Assembly: GCF_030272615.1 (NCBI RefSeq)
Contig: NC_081411.1
Span: 181,436,977 to 181,500,976, forward strand
Reading direction: 5' to 3'
Source: Cryptomeria japonica
Lineage: Eukaryota; Streptophyta; Pinopsida; Cupressales; Cupressaceae
DNA: 64,000 nucleotides
Within the stretch, counting starts at the first letter, position 1. Each line of letters starts with the position of its first letter. The position numbers were made by a program, and so were the translations under genes. The notes beneath the pieces are model-generated. The model was not told the origin of the DNA and searched no databases. It saw only the letters and a program-made list of their open reading frames with translations. Shown piece after piece: positions 11,985-23,154 of the stretch.

Positions 11985-12231
11985 AATATGAAAATCATTC
12001 ATTTTAATTTTTATTATATTTATATTGTGAGTGTGATTCTCACCATGGTTTTTCCCACACTGGGTTTTCCAGGTAAAAATTATGGTTTTCATGTGTTTGG
12101 TGTTTTTTTGTTTCATCTTGCATTGATGTTTAATTTGTTAATGATAATTAATAAGTACTTCTGATTAAAGAAGTTTAGGATTTGGTTTAGACTAATTCAC
12201 CCCCCTCTCAATCTTGTGGTGTTTTCAACAT
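11985..12231 (+). repeat. Copia-type LTR 3' end remnant
   Basis: Contains a GGTTTTTCCCACACTGGGTTTTCC box and ends with CACCCCCCTCTCAATC...TTTCAACA, the same order as at the end of the LTR at 27441-28353. No PBS follows, so it is a solo or truncated LTR. Its 5' boundary cannot be fixed. Confidence 0.45.
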
Positions 12232-12343
12232 AAAGGTTAGGTCATAATCCATAGCATCATATTCACAAGCATATGGATTAAAATTATTACATATAGGTAT
12301 CATAAATACATCCATAATTGTCTATAACATCATAGTATAAAAA

Positions 12344-12370
<27 letters not shown>
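12344..12370. repeat. (GT)n microsatellite
   Basis: About 13 GT dinucleotides, followed by a short degenerate tail. Confidence 0.9.
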
Positions 12371-12378
<8 letters not shown>

Positions 12379-12532
12379 ATGTGTAACTATCACGTAATAG
12401 GTACATACATCTATGCATGCTAAATATTGACCTATTTGTAAACCCTAAAGATCCAACCACTAACCTTAGATCTATAAACTAATTCAACAATTAACCAATA
12501 GAGAAATAAAATGAAATAAACAAAGTATAAAT

Positions 12533-12733
12533 TTATTCATTACTTATATTTAAATATTAAATTAATCAATCAACTTAATGACCGTTGGATGATCGCAGAT
12601 CAACGACATAAGCTCTATTTCGACCTGAAGTTATGTAGGACGAAGGTTTCTTCAAAAAGTCACTGGAATAGAGACAAGTCTGAGCATTATTTAATAATTA
12701 ATTAACTATTATAAATTATATACTTAATTAACT
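12533..12733. repeat. Direct repeat R2
   Basis: The closest relative of R1, sharing the GATCGCAGATCAA and TTCTTCAAAAAGTCAC blocks and the ATTATAAATTATATACTTAA end. Confidence 0.75.
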
Positions 12734-12758
12734 CTAAGTCTATACTTAATTAATTTTA

Positions 12759-12850
12759 ATCGACGACATAAGCTTTATTCTGGGCCGAAGTTGTGAAGGA
12801 CACAGGCTTCTTCAAAAAGTCCATGGAATAGACTTAGAGACACGTGTGAG
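12759..12850. repeat. Direct repeat R3 (partial)
   Basis: A shorter third copy with CGACATAAGCTTTATTC and GCTTCTTCAAAAAGTCCA; it ends at the solo LTR boundary. Confidence 0.65.
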
Positions 12851-12851
12851 T

Positions 12852-13263
12852 TGTTAGGGTTTCAAGCATATCTGAAGAAAATATGAACTAACAATTATAT
12901 GCAGATTTAAATACAAACGATAAAGAAATAAAACAGGACACAGATAACATAGAGATTTAACGTGGTTCACCCAGAATGGGTTACGTCCACCATACACAAC
13001 CGTCTAATCTTTCTTATTATCCAGCAAAAATAGTACATCAACCTTACAATGCCTTAAACATCCCAGCCGCTTATAACATGTGTTTTTAGGGAAACAAATA
13101 AAGTCGGCCTTTTTAGGGTTTTATTACAATGTCGGTTTTCATCAACAAAAAATGGCAAAAAAAAAATTCTCGGGGGCGCCCGGGGCCCGGCCCGACCCCG
13201 GACCCCGACGAGAATATGTGATGAGTGTACAGTACTTTGCTGATCAGTCACCACATATCAACA
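12852..13263 (-). repeat. Solo LTR, copia type
   Basis: 412 bp with TG/CA ends (TGTTAGGGTT...ATATCAACA), flanked by TGAGT and TGAGC, a 5-bp duplication with one mismatch. It contains the ACGTGGTTCACCC / GGGTTACGTCCAC segment common in plant copia LTRs. No internal region is attached, so it is a solo LTR left by recombination. A 44-bp block at 13169-13212 is almost all G and C. Confidence 0.7.
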
Positions 13264-13329
13264 TGAGCACTGTCAGGAATGAAAGGTCTTAATAAATGAA
13301 TGCTTTTAATAAAAGAAAGAAAGAAAAAG

Positions 13330-14680
13330 AAATGAATTTTAACCACAGTTTTTCCCTTTGAGGAAGCTATTGAAATTAAGGGAGATAGGTTCTGTGGAGG
13401 GTGGAGATTCATCTCTGCTTCCAAGGCAGGGGATTGGTTAGCATCAACCATCCATAGTTGTTTTCCCCAAAGGATATGCTATGGATCAGACTTGAGATAT
13501 CATGTGGAAATGGGAGGATCGTCTGGAGAATAGGATTGGTGGAAGTCATGCAGAGATGATCGAGCATGCATAGGAGTTGGATAGGGGATTTAGTCAGATA
13601 AGGAATATTAGTACCATTGTGGCCTTTGGTGGTTTTGACAGTTGTATCATGAAGTTGATTATGGACAATCTGGAAGGGACGTCTCCTAGGTCTAGAACAA
13701 AGGGTTATAGTACTATTTCCTTTCCCAATACTATCCATGGAAGACTCCAGAAGGAGCTGTGCTATAAATGGGAGGGGAGATGGATCTGAAAGTTATCCAA
13801 ATTGATTGGGAGAGCCACGTTGGAGGCAGACGTTGAGAAGATTGTTGTAGAGGAAATGATTCATCACGGGGGAAGCATGGTTCATCATTTCAGGGTGAGT
13901 TGTATGTGAAGAGATGAAACTCTACAAATGCAATGCAGACAGTTATTCCATATGGATGAAAGAGTGTTTTTCATAGTGAAGAGCTTCGTCAAATGCATGC
14001 TTGGTGTAGGCAGGCACTGGTGTGATGGATTCACGTGTGAGGCTGTAATTAGCCCATTGGTAGATATTCTGGATTCCAAGGAGGTGTGCATCTAGAGGAT
14101 TAACAGGTTCATTTAGGCAGTTGATGGGCATGCAGTAGCCAATGCCATTATGGAGGAGGATGACTTGGGGGCTAGCATGTTTCACACCTTTTTCAATCCT
14201 AACAACTATGTTTTGTCAGACTCTGAGGATGATTCAAAGGAGGATGGATCTGTTGGATCCAAGGAGGAGGAAGAGGAGGTTGTTAAGCATAAGACTGAAA
14301 AGATATAGAAAAAATCATTCATTGAAGAAGCTTGGGAGGTTTATCAGGTAGGAGTGATAAACAATAACTTCGCTCCATTTCAAAGGATAATCGATAGGGG
14401 GGATAACTAGATCTCAGAGGCTTCCACTAGAGTTGTGATGGAAATTGTAGAGCAATTGGACATCATTTTATAATATATCTAAGGGGGATGAGGATATGTG
14501 TTTTTATATGTTTTTGGAGGGGGTGGTCGCTAGCATAGGAGGGTTTGTTAATAATGGAGGTCAGATGTAATGGGTAGTGTATTAGGAAAATATGATTTTA
14601 ATATCTATGTAACTTGGTTTGATTTTAATATAGGGAGCTATCCCCATAAAGATAGCACTTACCACCAAAAAATAAAACCA
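13330..14680 (+). pseudogene. Decayed coding-like region, unrecognised
   Basis: G-rich, gene-like composition with many broken reading frames on the plus strand. A first part translates as IEIKGDRFCGGWRFISASKA. A later part (about 14160-14330) encodes an acidic stretch, FNPNNYVLSDSEDDSKED followed by EEEEEVV. Stops and frame changes interrupt it throughout. I do not recognise the family; a degraded transposon protein or retrogene is possible. Confidence 0.3.
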
Positions 14681-14827
14681 GTTAACTAGTGAGATTCAAA
14701 AATTAGAATCCAAATTCGGGGGTGCAAGAAAGTTGTTTCAAATTCAAATTTTCTGGTAAGTTCCTGAGAAATACATAATGAACTCAACAATGCAAACAGA
14801 TAGAGATGAATTTAGAATAATATTATA

Positions 14828-14983
14828 ACACTTCAAAAATATGATCACTTACCTTTAGGTCACTAGCAGTCACCAAAGCAGTCAACAACAATGGTTGTTC
14901 CTAGTACACTTCAAAAATATGATCACTTACCTTTAGGTCACTAGCAATCACCAAAGCAGTCAGCAACATTGGTTGTTCCTAGT
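14828..14983. repeat. 78-bp tandem duplication
   Basis: Two adjacent units (14828-14905, 14906-14983), each running from ACACTTCAAAAATATGATCA to GGTTGTTCCTAGT with a few substitutions. The DNA from 14984 to 15555 shows only scattered GGCGAATT-like words and no gene. Confidence 0.85.
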
Positions 14984-15555
14984 CTGAAACTTCATTAATG
15001 ATCTGAATTGAGAGCTCAAATTTGACCAAATTGTGTAGAGATAAATTTGATCTTTGACTATATTTATATCAATCCTTATTTGGCAATTTCGGCTGGAATA
15101 TTATATGGTATATAAATATTTGGCAAATCACACTTAACTATAACACGTCTTATGCAATTTTCAATGCAGTTATGGGTCATCCAGTTAATTGGCAATTATA
15201 ATGGAGTTGGCAAAAAATAGGGTGAATTGAGACATGCTTCCGCAAAATTCCAGGCGAATTGGGTCCTCCTGGCCAATAAATCTTTATATGACTATTGGCG
15301 AATTATGACCATCTATTAAGATAACCTCAGAAAGTGTAGGCGAAAATATTGAATTTACTGTGTGGAAAATGTAGATTCTATTGGCAAAATCTTGATAGAG
15401 ATACAATTAATTACATTAAAAAATTGGCTATTGGGTCGTGCATTTGACGAATATTTATAAAGTTTGGGTGACATGGCCACCCTCGATCGATACAATATAT
15501 TGGCCATTTTTCAAGTCGCCAACATGAAATATTTGCCACTATTTAGTAAACCCTG

Positions 15556-15733
15556 TATATATATATATGTGTGTGTGTGTGTGTATATATATACATATAT
15601 ATATGTATATATATACATATGTATGTATATATATATACATACATATGTATATATATACATATGTATATGTATATATATATATGTGTGTGTGTGTATATAT
15701 ATACACACACACACATATACATATATATACATG
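15556..15733. repeat. (TA/TG)n microsatellite, left half
   Basis: Alternating TATA and GTGT/CACA tracts. It was once continuous with 27244-27440: the gypsy element at 15734-27243 splits it, with ACATG duplicated on both sides. ORFs across it are translated repeat. Confidence 0.95.
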
Positions 15734-16508
15734 TGTAGACACCCAAAATTGTCCAGTCTAATTAAATAAATATTTATTTATTTAATTATCTAAGCTTAAT
15801 TCTTCTATTAATTAAATAAATCTTTATTTATTTAATTAATTCATTTATCTTATTCTAGCCTTATTTCTCATTTAAATAAATACATTTATTTATTTAAATT
15901 ATCCTTTTCCTAAATTAAATAAATATCTTATTTATTTAATTGATCACACTCCTTCTATTAATTAAATAAATATTTATTTATTTAATTAATTCATTAACCT
16001 TTTCTACCCATGACACATGTCATTCATCTCTTAATTCATACACTACCTACCCCTTACATTATTTTATTATTTCTTTTACCTACCCTCTAATCATAGCCGA
16101 CCTCCTTTTACACCTCTCAATCTTATCCCTCCATTTCATATAGTGTCTTCTATATAAGGAGATGCTTCCTTCATTATCAAACCCCCCCGTTGACTACTTG
16201 GCTACACTACGCTTTTGAACATAGGTGATCCTACTTGCAACCACATTTCATTCTTTGTTGAGCTCTTGTGCACATAAAATCTGAGAGCAAATATATCCAG
16301 CAAGATCAATGGAGATAGGAAGAATGGAGATCCAAACCCTATTGGACATGTGATGGTATAATCTTTGTGATTTCATTTGATTTGCATTGTCTTAGGTAAT
16401 CTTCATATGTTATGGTGGATCTTTGTTGTTGTCAGGCTAGGGTTTTGTGGTTGAATTCATTTAGCCTTTCAATATCGTTATTATTGTTATCCATTTTCAC
16501 CATAAACA
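15734..16508 (+). repeat. Gypsy 5' LTR
   Basis: 775 bp, ends TGTAGACACC and CCATAAACA. The first 240 bp hold several inverted ATTAAATAAATA / TATTTATTTAAT pairs that can form hairpins. It matches 26492-27243 closely. Confidence 0.93.
16151..16159 (+). promoter_or_regulatory. TATA box in gypsy LTR
   Basis: TATATAAGG, kept at the same place in the 3' LTR (26885) and in the LTR of the second copy (42300). It probably sets the start of the genomic transcript about 30 bp downstream. Confidence 0.6.
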
Positions 16509-16510
16509 TT

Positions 16511-16530
16511 TTGGCATGCCTGGTGGGACA
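16511..16530 (+). other. Gypsy primer-binding site region
   Basis: TTGGCATGCCTGGTGGGACA lies two bases after the LTR end, where a tRNA primer should pair. It has the layout of gypsy primer sites (TGGC...GG) but I cannot name the tRNA. Confidence 0.55.
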
Positions 16531-16639
16531 TGAATTTTTGTTAGATCTATGTTTTTTGCAGATTTTTCTAACCCTATATTGTTGTTTTGTAAAACAATTT
16601 GGAGAATAATCTTGTGCAGCTAGGGTTTTGGACACAAAA

Positions 16640-17520
16640 TCAAGATCTTGGAGAGATTTGATCATATCTCACAAACGGCTTAAAAAATTTTGCACCAAAT
16701 TTTTTTTGCAAGTTGAAGAAAGTATTAGGAGCCCTCAATCCAAAATTCTGAATTTTTGGAGCACATTTTCATTTTCTAAGAATTTTTTATGATTTTTCAT
16801 AAAAAATTAATTTTGAGAGCAAATGAGAGAAATTTTTGGATTTTCTTACATTTTTGGAAATCTCACATAATTATACACAGGATCTATTCTTTGTGATTTT
16901 AATTTTGATGCAAAATGTTTCCCTAAAAATTGGATCTTTAAAAATTAGGGTTTTCATTTATTTTGATCAGATCTCACAAACGGCTTTGAATTTTGGTATA
17001 AAATTTTTTTTGCAGTCAGGAAAAGTATCAAAAGGATTCCATAAAAATTTTAGAGTTTTTGGATTAATTTTTCAATTTATAAGATTTTTTTATGATTTTT
17101 CATAAAAAATTAATTTTGAGAGCAAATTAGCGAATTTTTCAGATTTTCTTACATTTTTGGAAATATCTTATAATTATACATAGGATCTGTTCTTTGTGAT
17201 TTAAAATTTGATGCAAAATCATTCCTCAAAAATCAGATCTTTGAAAATTAGGGTTTTGCATTATTTTACTCATATCTCACAAACTGCTTGGATTTGTTGC
17301 AGAAATTTTTTTATGCAAGTTTGGAAGACCATCAAAACTCTCCAATAAAAATTTCAGATTTTTTGGATCGATTTTGCATTTTATATGAATTTTTTATGAT
17401 TTTTCATAAAAAATTAAGTTTTGGAGCAAATTAGCAAATTTTTTGGATTTTCTTACATTTTTTGAAATCTCTTGAAATTTTACAAGTGGTATTTTTTTTT
17501 ATGATGAATCAGATCTTTGA
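16640..17520 (+). repeat. Leader tandem repeat, three units of about 305 bp
   Basis: TCTCACAAAC recurs at 16667, 16972 and 17275. Each unit carries ATGATTTTTCATAAAAAATT and TTCTTACATTTTT. The units sit in the untranslated leader between PBS and gag. Confidence 0.85.
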
Positions 17521-19064
17521 ATTGGTCAACAAAATGTATTGTTGAAGGCCCCTATTTCACAAAGTCTTTTGGATCTAAAATTTACCTAACTTGTGTGCTT
17601 GCAGGAGGGGTGATTATTTCAAACAATCCAAACTACTAATAAATCTTTGTTGCAGGTCCTTGGCAAGGGTTTTTAGATTTTTATTGTTTGCCTTGTTTTC
17701 AGAGACTAGCAAAACACTTCAATTGATGCACTAAAATTGAATCATTGTCTTTTGTGTCTTGAGCAATAGGCTCTTTTTGTTTAATCTTTAGAGGGTTTGT
17801 CTCCCTGTGTGGTCATTAGGACTACTAGTGAGGAGAGAACGACCCAAGTGGTAGAAAAGAAAAGCCATCTTCTTCCAAACCACTATAAATAACTGTATTC
17901 ATGGTGAAAACTATGGATAACGTGTGCTGATTAGTTCATACTCACACTATGTCTCCCCATAAACCCGTTTGATCAAATTTATTTGATCATTTGTAGGGCG
18001 TAACCCCTACCGACTGGGAGCCTTCTATATTTACAGAGCTGAAAGTGCTGCATGTATGGCCACACGAGCGAATGCCCTTACTAGCACCTTTTTATTTTAG
18101 AAGCCAAAATCCTTCTAGTTGTTGAGGTAGGAGGTTGGACCTCTGGTAGCAGCCCACACACATATGGTTCTTAGTAGAGATACAAAGTTCGCCACAAGGA
18201 GTTTTTGTGGGGACTGATGCTTGGCTGCTCTGAGAAGTGAGTGCCGAGGGTGGAGCCAGTGAGGTGAAGCATCTAAGTATTTGCTCTGAATAGCGTAGCC
18301 TCGGGGGTAAAACCTCATGTGGGATCAACAACCATTGTCTTGGATAGCCATCAGAATTGTGCTTGACTTATTTTAAACATTCAAGACCAAACAACAAAAC
18401 ATTGTGTCTTTTGTGTCTTCAAGTGTATGCAAAACATTTTTACATCAAACAACACACTTTTCTTGGAGTCATTTTGAGTTTAAACACTTGCAAACATTGA
18501 GTCCTCATCAACATTGTGTCTTCTTGTCACAAAAAACAATCAAACATTCAAATTTGGTCACAACCAACAACTTCACAAATTGGAAAAATTTTATAGTCCA
18601 GCAAACAAGAGCAATCAGTTTCAAAATTCTTGAGCTTCCTAGGTTGTTTCTCCAGGTTTTCATCTAGCATTCAACCTATCTTTGGGTCTCACAAAGTCCA
18701 TCATTGTTTTACACCTTACATTACATTCACATTTGTCTAAACTTGAGTCAAAAGGTCACTTGCTTGTCCTCATCATACTTTGTCAACACACTACATACAA
18801 CAACATTTTATTAAGTGGTCCCTCATCAAGGTCTATCACCTTTGGGTCTCATTTGGTCTTACTTAGAGTTAAGGTCAACTTACCTCATCAAGAGAAACTA
18901 TCCTCTCTTTGGAAGCCACACCTCCTCTACTACATACATACTTGGTCTTATACTTTGGACATTGCAAGTACACCTCAAATTCATTTACATTCCATCCAAC
19001 CCTTGGTCTTCCATACTTTTTCCATTTTCATCTAGTCTCACACATCTCGGTCAATACCTAGTTC
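17521..19064 (+). other. Gypsy leader, no gene seen
   Basis: Untranslated DNA between the tandem repeat and gag. It has a G-rich central block (18000-18330) with short ORFs on both strands that carry no recognisable domain, then a Ser/His/Thr-rich open stretch before gag that looks like chance. Confidence 0.6.
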
Positions 19065-21209
19065 ATGGTTGAAGCCCGTCTTCAAAAATCTAGGAGAGAA
19101 ACTAAAGAGGCTGAAGAGTCTGCAAACATGAGTTCTTATGAGTATGACAATGATATATTTTTCAATTCTGATCATACTATATTACTTGACATGGATGCCT
19201 ATAGAAACATTCCAAATGTTGAGAACATGGACACTACAAACAACAATGATACACACAATGATGATATGGACAAATTTTCAGTACATTCAACAGATGTGGA
19301 AGAATCCATTATGGATCCCCGTTTCAATCGATTGGTTGAGGAAATAATGAGGAGGGATAGACAATACTTCTTACAAATGATGGCACAAAGTGGAGCCAAG
19401 ATACCTCATGATTTTGACATGTCTCAAATAATGGAAAATCGACCTTTGCAACAACCTCACTCCAACATGGCTCAAAGGAGGCCTAATAGTGGAGGCAATA
19501 GAAGACCACATCTTGTGCCTGAATCACCATCATCTTTGTTTCAAAAACTAGAGGTCCCACATACACATGGTCAAACATATGATACTCACCTTCGCAGACC
19601 ATTATGGAAGTCTTATGTAGAGAAATATGCTCAATCACATATCAATGCTAAGGATCAACCACCAAAGCAATTGGATATTCAAAGGCCTGCTCAAAATTTG
19701 GACACAAGGAAACCCCACGTCAAATTTGGGGGCAACACACTAGAACAAACTCATGACATGCCTGTAGAGTATGGTATACATGGACAAAGCAGATATTTCG
19801 TTCCTCAACATGACTCTATACCAAGTGGTCCATATACGCAACATCATTATAGACCTCCTCCATATGAACATGTGTATGATCAATATCATCCATATATGCA
19901 ACATGCTCCTCCTCCAATTGGTGCTTCAAGCATGGGGTATGGTCCAGGAAGTCAGTCTTCACCGAAGAACAATTTGGAGCAACAAATCAGGGACTTACAA
20001 AATAAAATGGAGGATATAAATACACCGAAGCCAACTTACACAATGAGAGACATATGTCCCTATCCATTTGACAAAAGCATGCAAATGCCTCCATTCTTTA
20101 CACACTTTGTGACACCTAAGTTTGATAAGTACGGAGGAAAAGGAGATCCTAAAGCACACATAAGACAATTTTTCATAGCTTGCATGGAGGTAGCAGCAGA
20201 AGAGACATATTTGATGAGATTATTCCCACAAAGCTTAGGTGATCAAGCTATGGAATGGTTCTCCCAACTCCCACCTGGAATTAAGTCATGGGGTGACTTA
20301 GCTAAGGCATTTATCCAACATTTTTCATACAACATAGAGACAGACATATGAATCACTACTTTGTGCAACACCAAGCAAAAAGAGGGAGAGTCTTTTGCAT
20401 CATTTTTACAAAGATGGAGGAATCTAGCTAGCAGATGCTCTTGTGAAATTCCACAAAAACAAATGGTAGAAATGTTCACCCAAAATGTTAACAAAAAGAT
20501 TGGTTATGACTTAAGGAAAGCTTGTTTGTCCACCTTCATGGACGTCATTGAAAAAGGCTTAGCAACAGAGAAGGTCCTAATTGAACAAGGAGTCATTAAA
20601 ATATTCAAAGAAAATAAAGAGGACTTTAAAGGAAAAGACAAGCCAATATTTTGGAATAAAAACAAGAACACAGTCAATGATGGTGTTGTTGATGCCAATA
20701 TAGTGCAACCCAAATTCATTTTTTCCAGATCAAATCAGGTGAATACTCAAACAACTTCTAAATCACGAAGGAAGTACACTCCATTGGGAGAACCATTTGA
20801 GTCAGTTTTCAAGAAGCTAGTGGCAAATAAGGTAATCACAATTCCAGATTTTCCTCCATATGAACCAAATTGGTGGAATGATGATGAATATTGTGAATTT
20901 CATAAGAGCAAGGGCCACAAGACAGGAAATTGCCATCAACTGAAGAACATCATACAAGATCTTATTGATACAGGAGACATTGAGATTGAAGGACACTCCT
21001 CCAATCAAGAACATGAGATGTTTAAGGAACCATTCCCAAAACATGACAAGGGAAAAGCTGCAGCCACAGATGACCAGACCAACTATACCAGAGCATCTTA
21101 TAACTATGATTCAACTATCAATCACATGTCGATGGACAATTATGTCTCTACCATTATCATCAAGGACAAAACACTAAGAATTCTACCCAAAGACCCAAGA
21201 TTGTCCTAA
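19065..21209 (+). pseudogene. Ty3/gypsy gag polyprotein, one stop
   Basis: One frame of about 715 codons broken only by TGA at 20349-20351. The N-terminal 330 residues are polar, rich in His, Pro and Gln. The retrotransposon-gag domain follows from about residue 340: FDKYGGKGDPKAHIRQFF, then MEWFSQLPPGIKSW, continuing past the stop as KEGESFASFLQRWRNL. Near 20890-20935 is a CEFHKSKGHKTGNC zinc-binding motif, typical of this gag type. The protein forms virus-like particles and binds element RNA. The start at 19065 is the first ATG of the frame after the leader. Confidence 0.88.
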
Positions 21210-21359
21210 AAGGCATTGGATCTTCTTCCAAACCTACCTCTGAATGTCATGTTACAACCCGTCGAGGTAAATTCACTTTGAAAGGTGCTCCAACCAAAAA
21301 CACCGCTTCCTCATCAACCAAGCCTGAATATGACCTTGTAGAATAGTTAGGGAAGACAC

Positions 21360-21979
21360 CCGCGCTCATCTCCATTGAGCTCTTATGCATATCCCCCACA
21401 CATAAAGCTATTCTTGACAAAACCTTGAGAGACACTTCTGTCCCTACCGATCTAAACGTGGACCAGTTTCAAGCCATGGTGGGATACCTTTCCATTCCAC
21501 ACTCCCTTACATTCACAGAAGCCGATGGCGCCTCCGTAAGTCAGCCACATAATGCACCATTATACATTGAAGCCTTCATACACAAACATAGAATCAAATG
21601 AGTCCTAATAGATGGAGGAGCAGGTCTAAACATTTGTACATTGAGCACTATTAAACAATTGGGATATTTTGACAAAGCTGTGAATTCTACAAACAAAATC
21701 ACCATCAAGGCATATGATGATGAAGAGCATTCATCCAAAGGCACAATCACCTTACCTTTCAGAGTTGGGCCAGTTACAAAGGATGTGGTTTGTCAAGTCC
21801 TAGACCTGGATCTCACATACAACATATTACTAGGATGTCCTTGGATTCATGAGATGAGCGCAGTACCATCTACATATCATCAATGTATCAAGTTTCCACA
21901 TAATGGAGTTGAAGTGACCGTCAAAGATGACCCAAATCCATTCAAATATTGCAACAATCTGCACCTAGATCAGAAATAA
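21360..21979 (+). pseudogene. Ty3/gypsy aspartic protease
   Basis: Retropepsin-like segment in a different frame from gag. An AHISIELL...LNVDQFQAMVGYL lead-in is followed by TGA at 21599-21601 and the active-site segment VLIDGGAGLNICT, whose Asp codon is at 21611. YNILLGCPWIHEMSA follows downstream, matching the family's second conserved block (usually ILGRPWLH). The protease would cut the polyprotein. The catalytic Asp is present, but the stop just before it and the frame change make this copy unlikely to be made whole. Confidence 0.8.
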
Positions 21980-22635
21980 CAATTCCAGTCAATCGACAAG
22001 CTATTCCATCTTCAGCATATGTGGATCCAGAATCATTGAAAGCTTCTACATAAAAACAAACAGAGATCAAAGAAAAGTTCAAGTTTAAAGACATGGGATG
22101 TGGTGAGTATATCTTTCATGTTGATCAACTCCCACTATCTCCTGAGGTATTCAATCGACAGGGAAAATCTATAAACAATTTGCAAGGAATTGGGTGTGAA
22201 CCACCTAGTGTTGTGGCTACTAAGTCTGAATGCAAATCTCCTCTAGTGGTGCAAGCATCTCTTGATATCAACAGTCCTAAGAGTGGTTCCTGCGAAGAAT
22301 CTATTGAGCATATCGCCAAACCTCTTGAGAACTCACATAGCTTTACCATATCATCCACTCATTCCATTTCCAGACCTCTCCCAAACTTGGATCAACAAGA
22401 AATACAAAAGCCCTTACTCATTGGGGATAAAAAATCAAACTTTGGAAAGAAAAATCTAAAAGTCAAAAATAAAGAAAAGTCCTTTAGTCCATATCAAAAT
22501 TAAAAGCTATTGGACTATGCAAAAATCAAAGTCAAGGATAAAAATCCTATGAAGCAAAAAGAGAAAGAGTTGATCTCCTCTAATATCAAAATAACTAGGG
22601 GCAAAAGTTCTACAATTTCAAGTCAAAAATAATAC
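21980..22635 (+). pseudogene. Post-protease linker of gypsy pol
   Basis: A 136-codon frame (22093-22503) starts MGCGEYIFHVDQLPLSP and is Ser/Pro/Lys-rich with no enzymatic motif. It shares its frame with the integrase C-terminal piece downstream. RT should follow here and does not. Confidence 0.5.
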
Positions 22636-23154
22636 TTGTTGATCCTATGTCTCCATCATGCTATCCTACTTTCACTTATTTTCACAATCATAAGCCTTCA
22701 TCACTCATCTACTTGTTCCACACATCCTTTCCCTTCTGGCGATACATCATGGACCTTTAATGGAGCTTCCTTGAAGGACTTTGTTATCAGGGATGCCCAA
22801 ACTTCTTTAGGTGACACGCATATGGGAAAACATAGTCCACACACTAGTAATTCTATCTCAGTTCCTTTATCAAGGAAGACAGTCACTCGAGCTACACATC
22901 ATTCAATCAAGCAACAATGTAACTACAATCACAAAGTCAAGCCTCACACATTTGAGGTAGGTGATTTGGTTCTCAAAGAAAATCCTAAAAATCAACAAGA
23001 CAGAGAGAAGAAGGGCAAGTTCGAACCAAACTGGCTTGGTCCTTACATCATTACAGCAACATATGGATCTGGGGCATATCAGCTCTCAACTATAGAAGGT
23101 GAACCTTTGGAGGATCCTATCAACAGCATGAACCTTCACAGGTTTTACACATAG
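22636..23154 (+). pseudogene. Gypsy integrase C-terminal domain, core missing
   Basis: The last ~90 residues match the end of plant gypsy integrases: HTFEVGDLVLKENPK, then KFEPNWLGPYIITAT, GAYQLSTIEG, and NSMNLHRFYT before the stop. No DDE core, HHCC zinc finger, RT or RNase H precedes it. The first 60-80 codons are unrelated Ser/His-rich filler, so a deletion joined the linker to this end. Confidence 0.82.

Noticed and set aside
15464-15769. ORFs of 60-100 codons on both strands
   Set aside because: Microsatellite translation; the same applies to 27111-27628.
18092-18331. Overlapping minus-strand ORFs of 79 and 67 codons
   Set aside because: No domain, two frames open by chance in the G-rich leader of the gypsy element.
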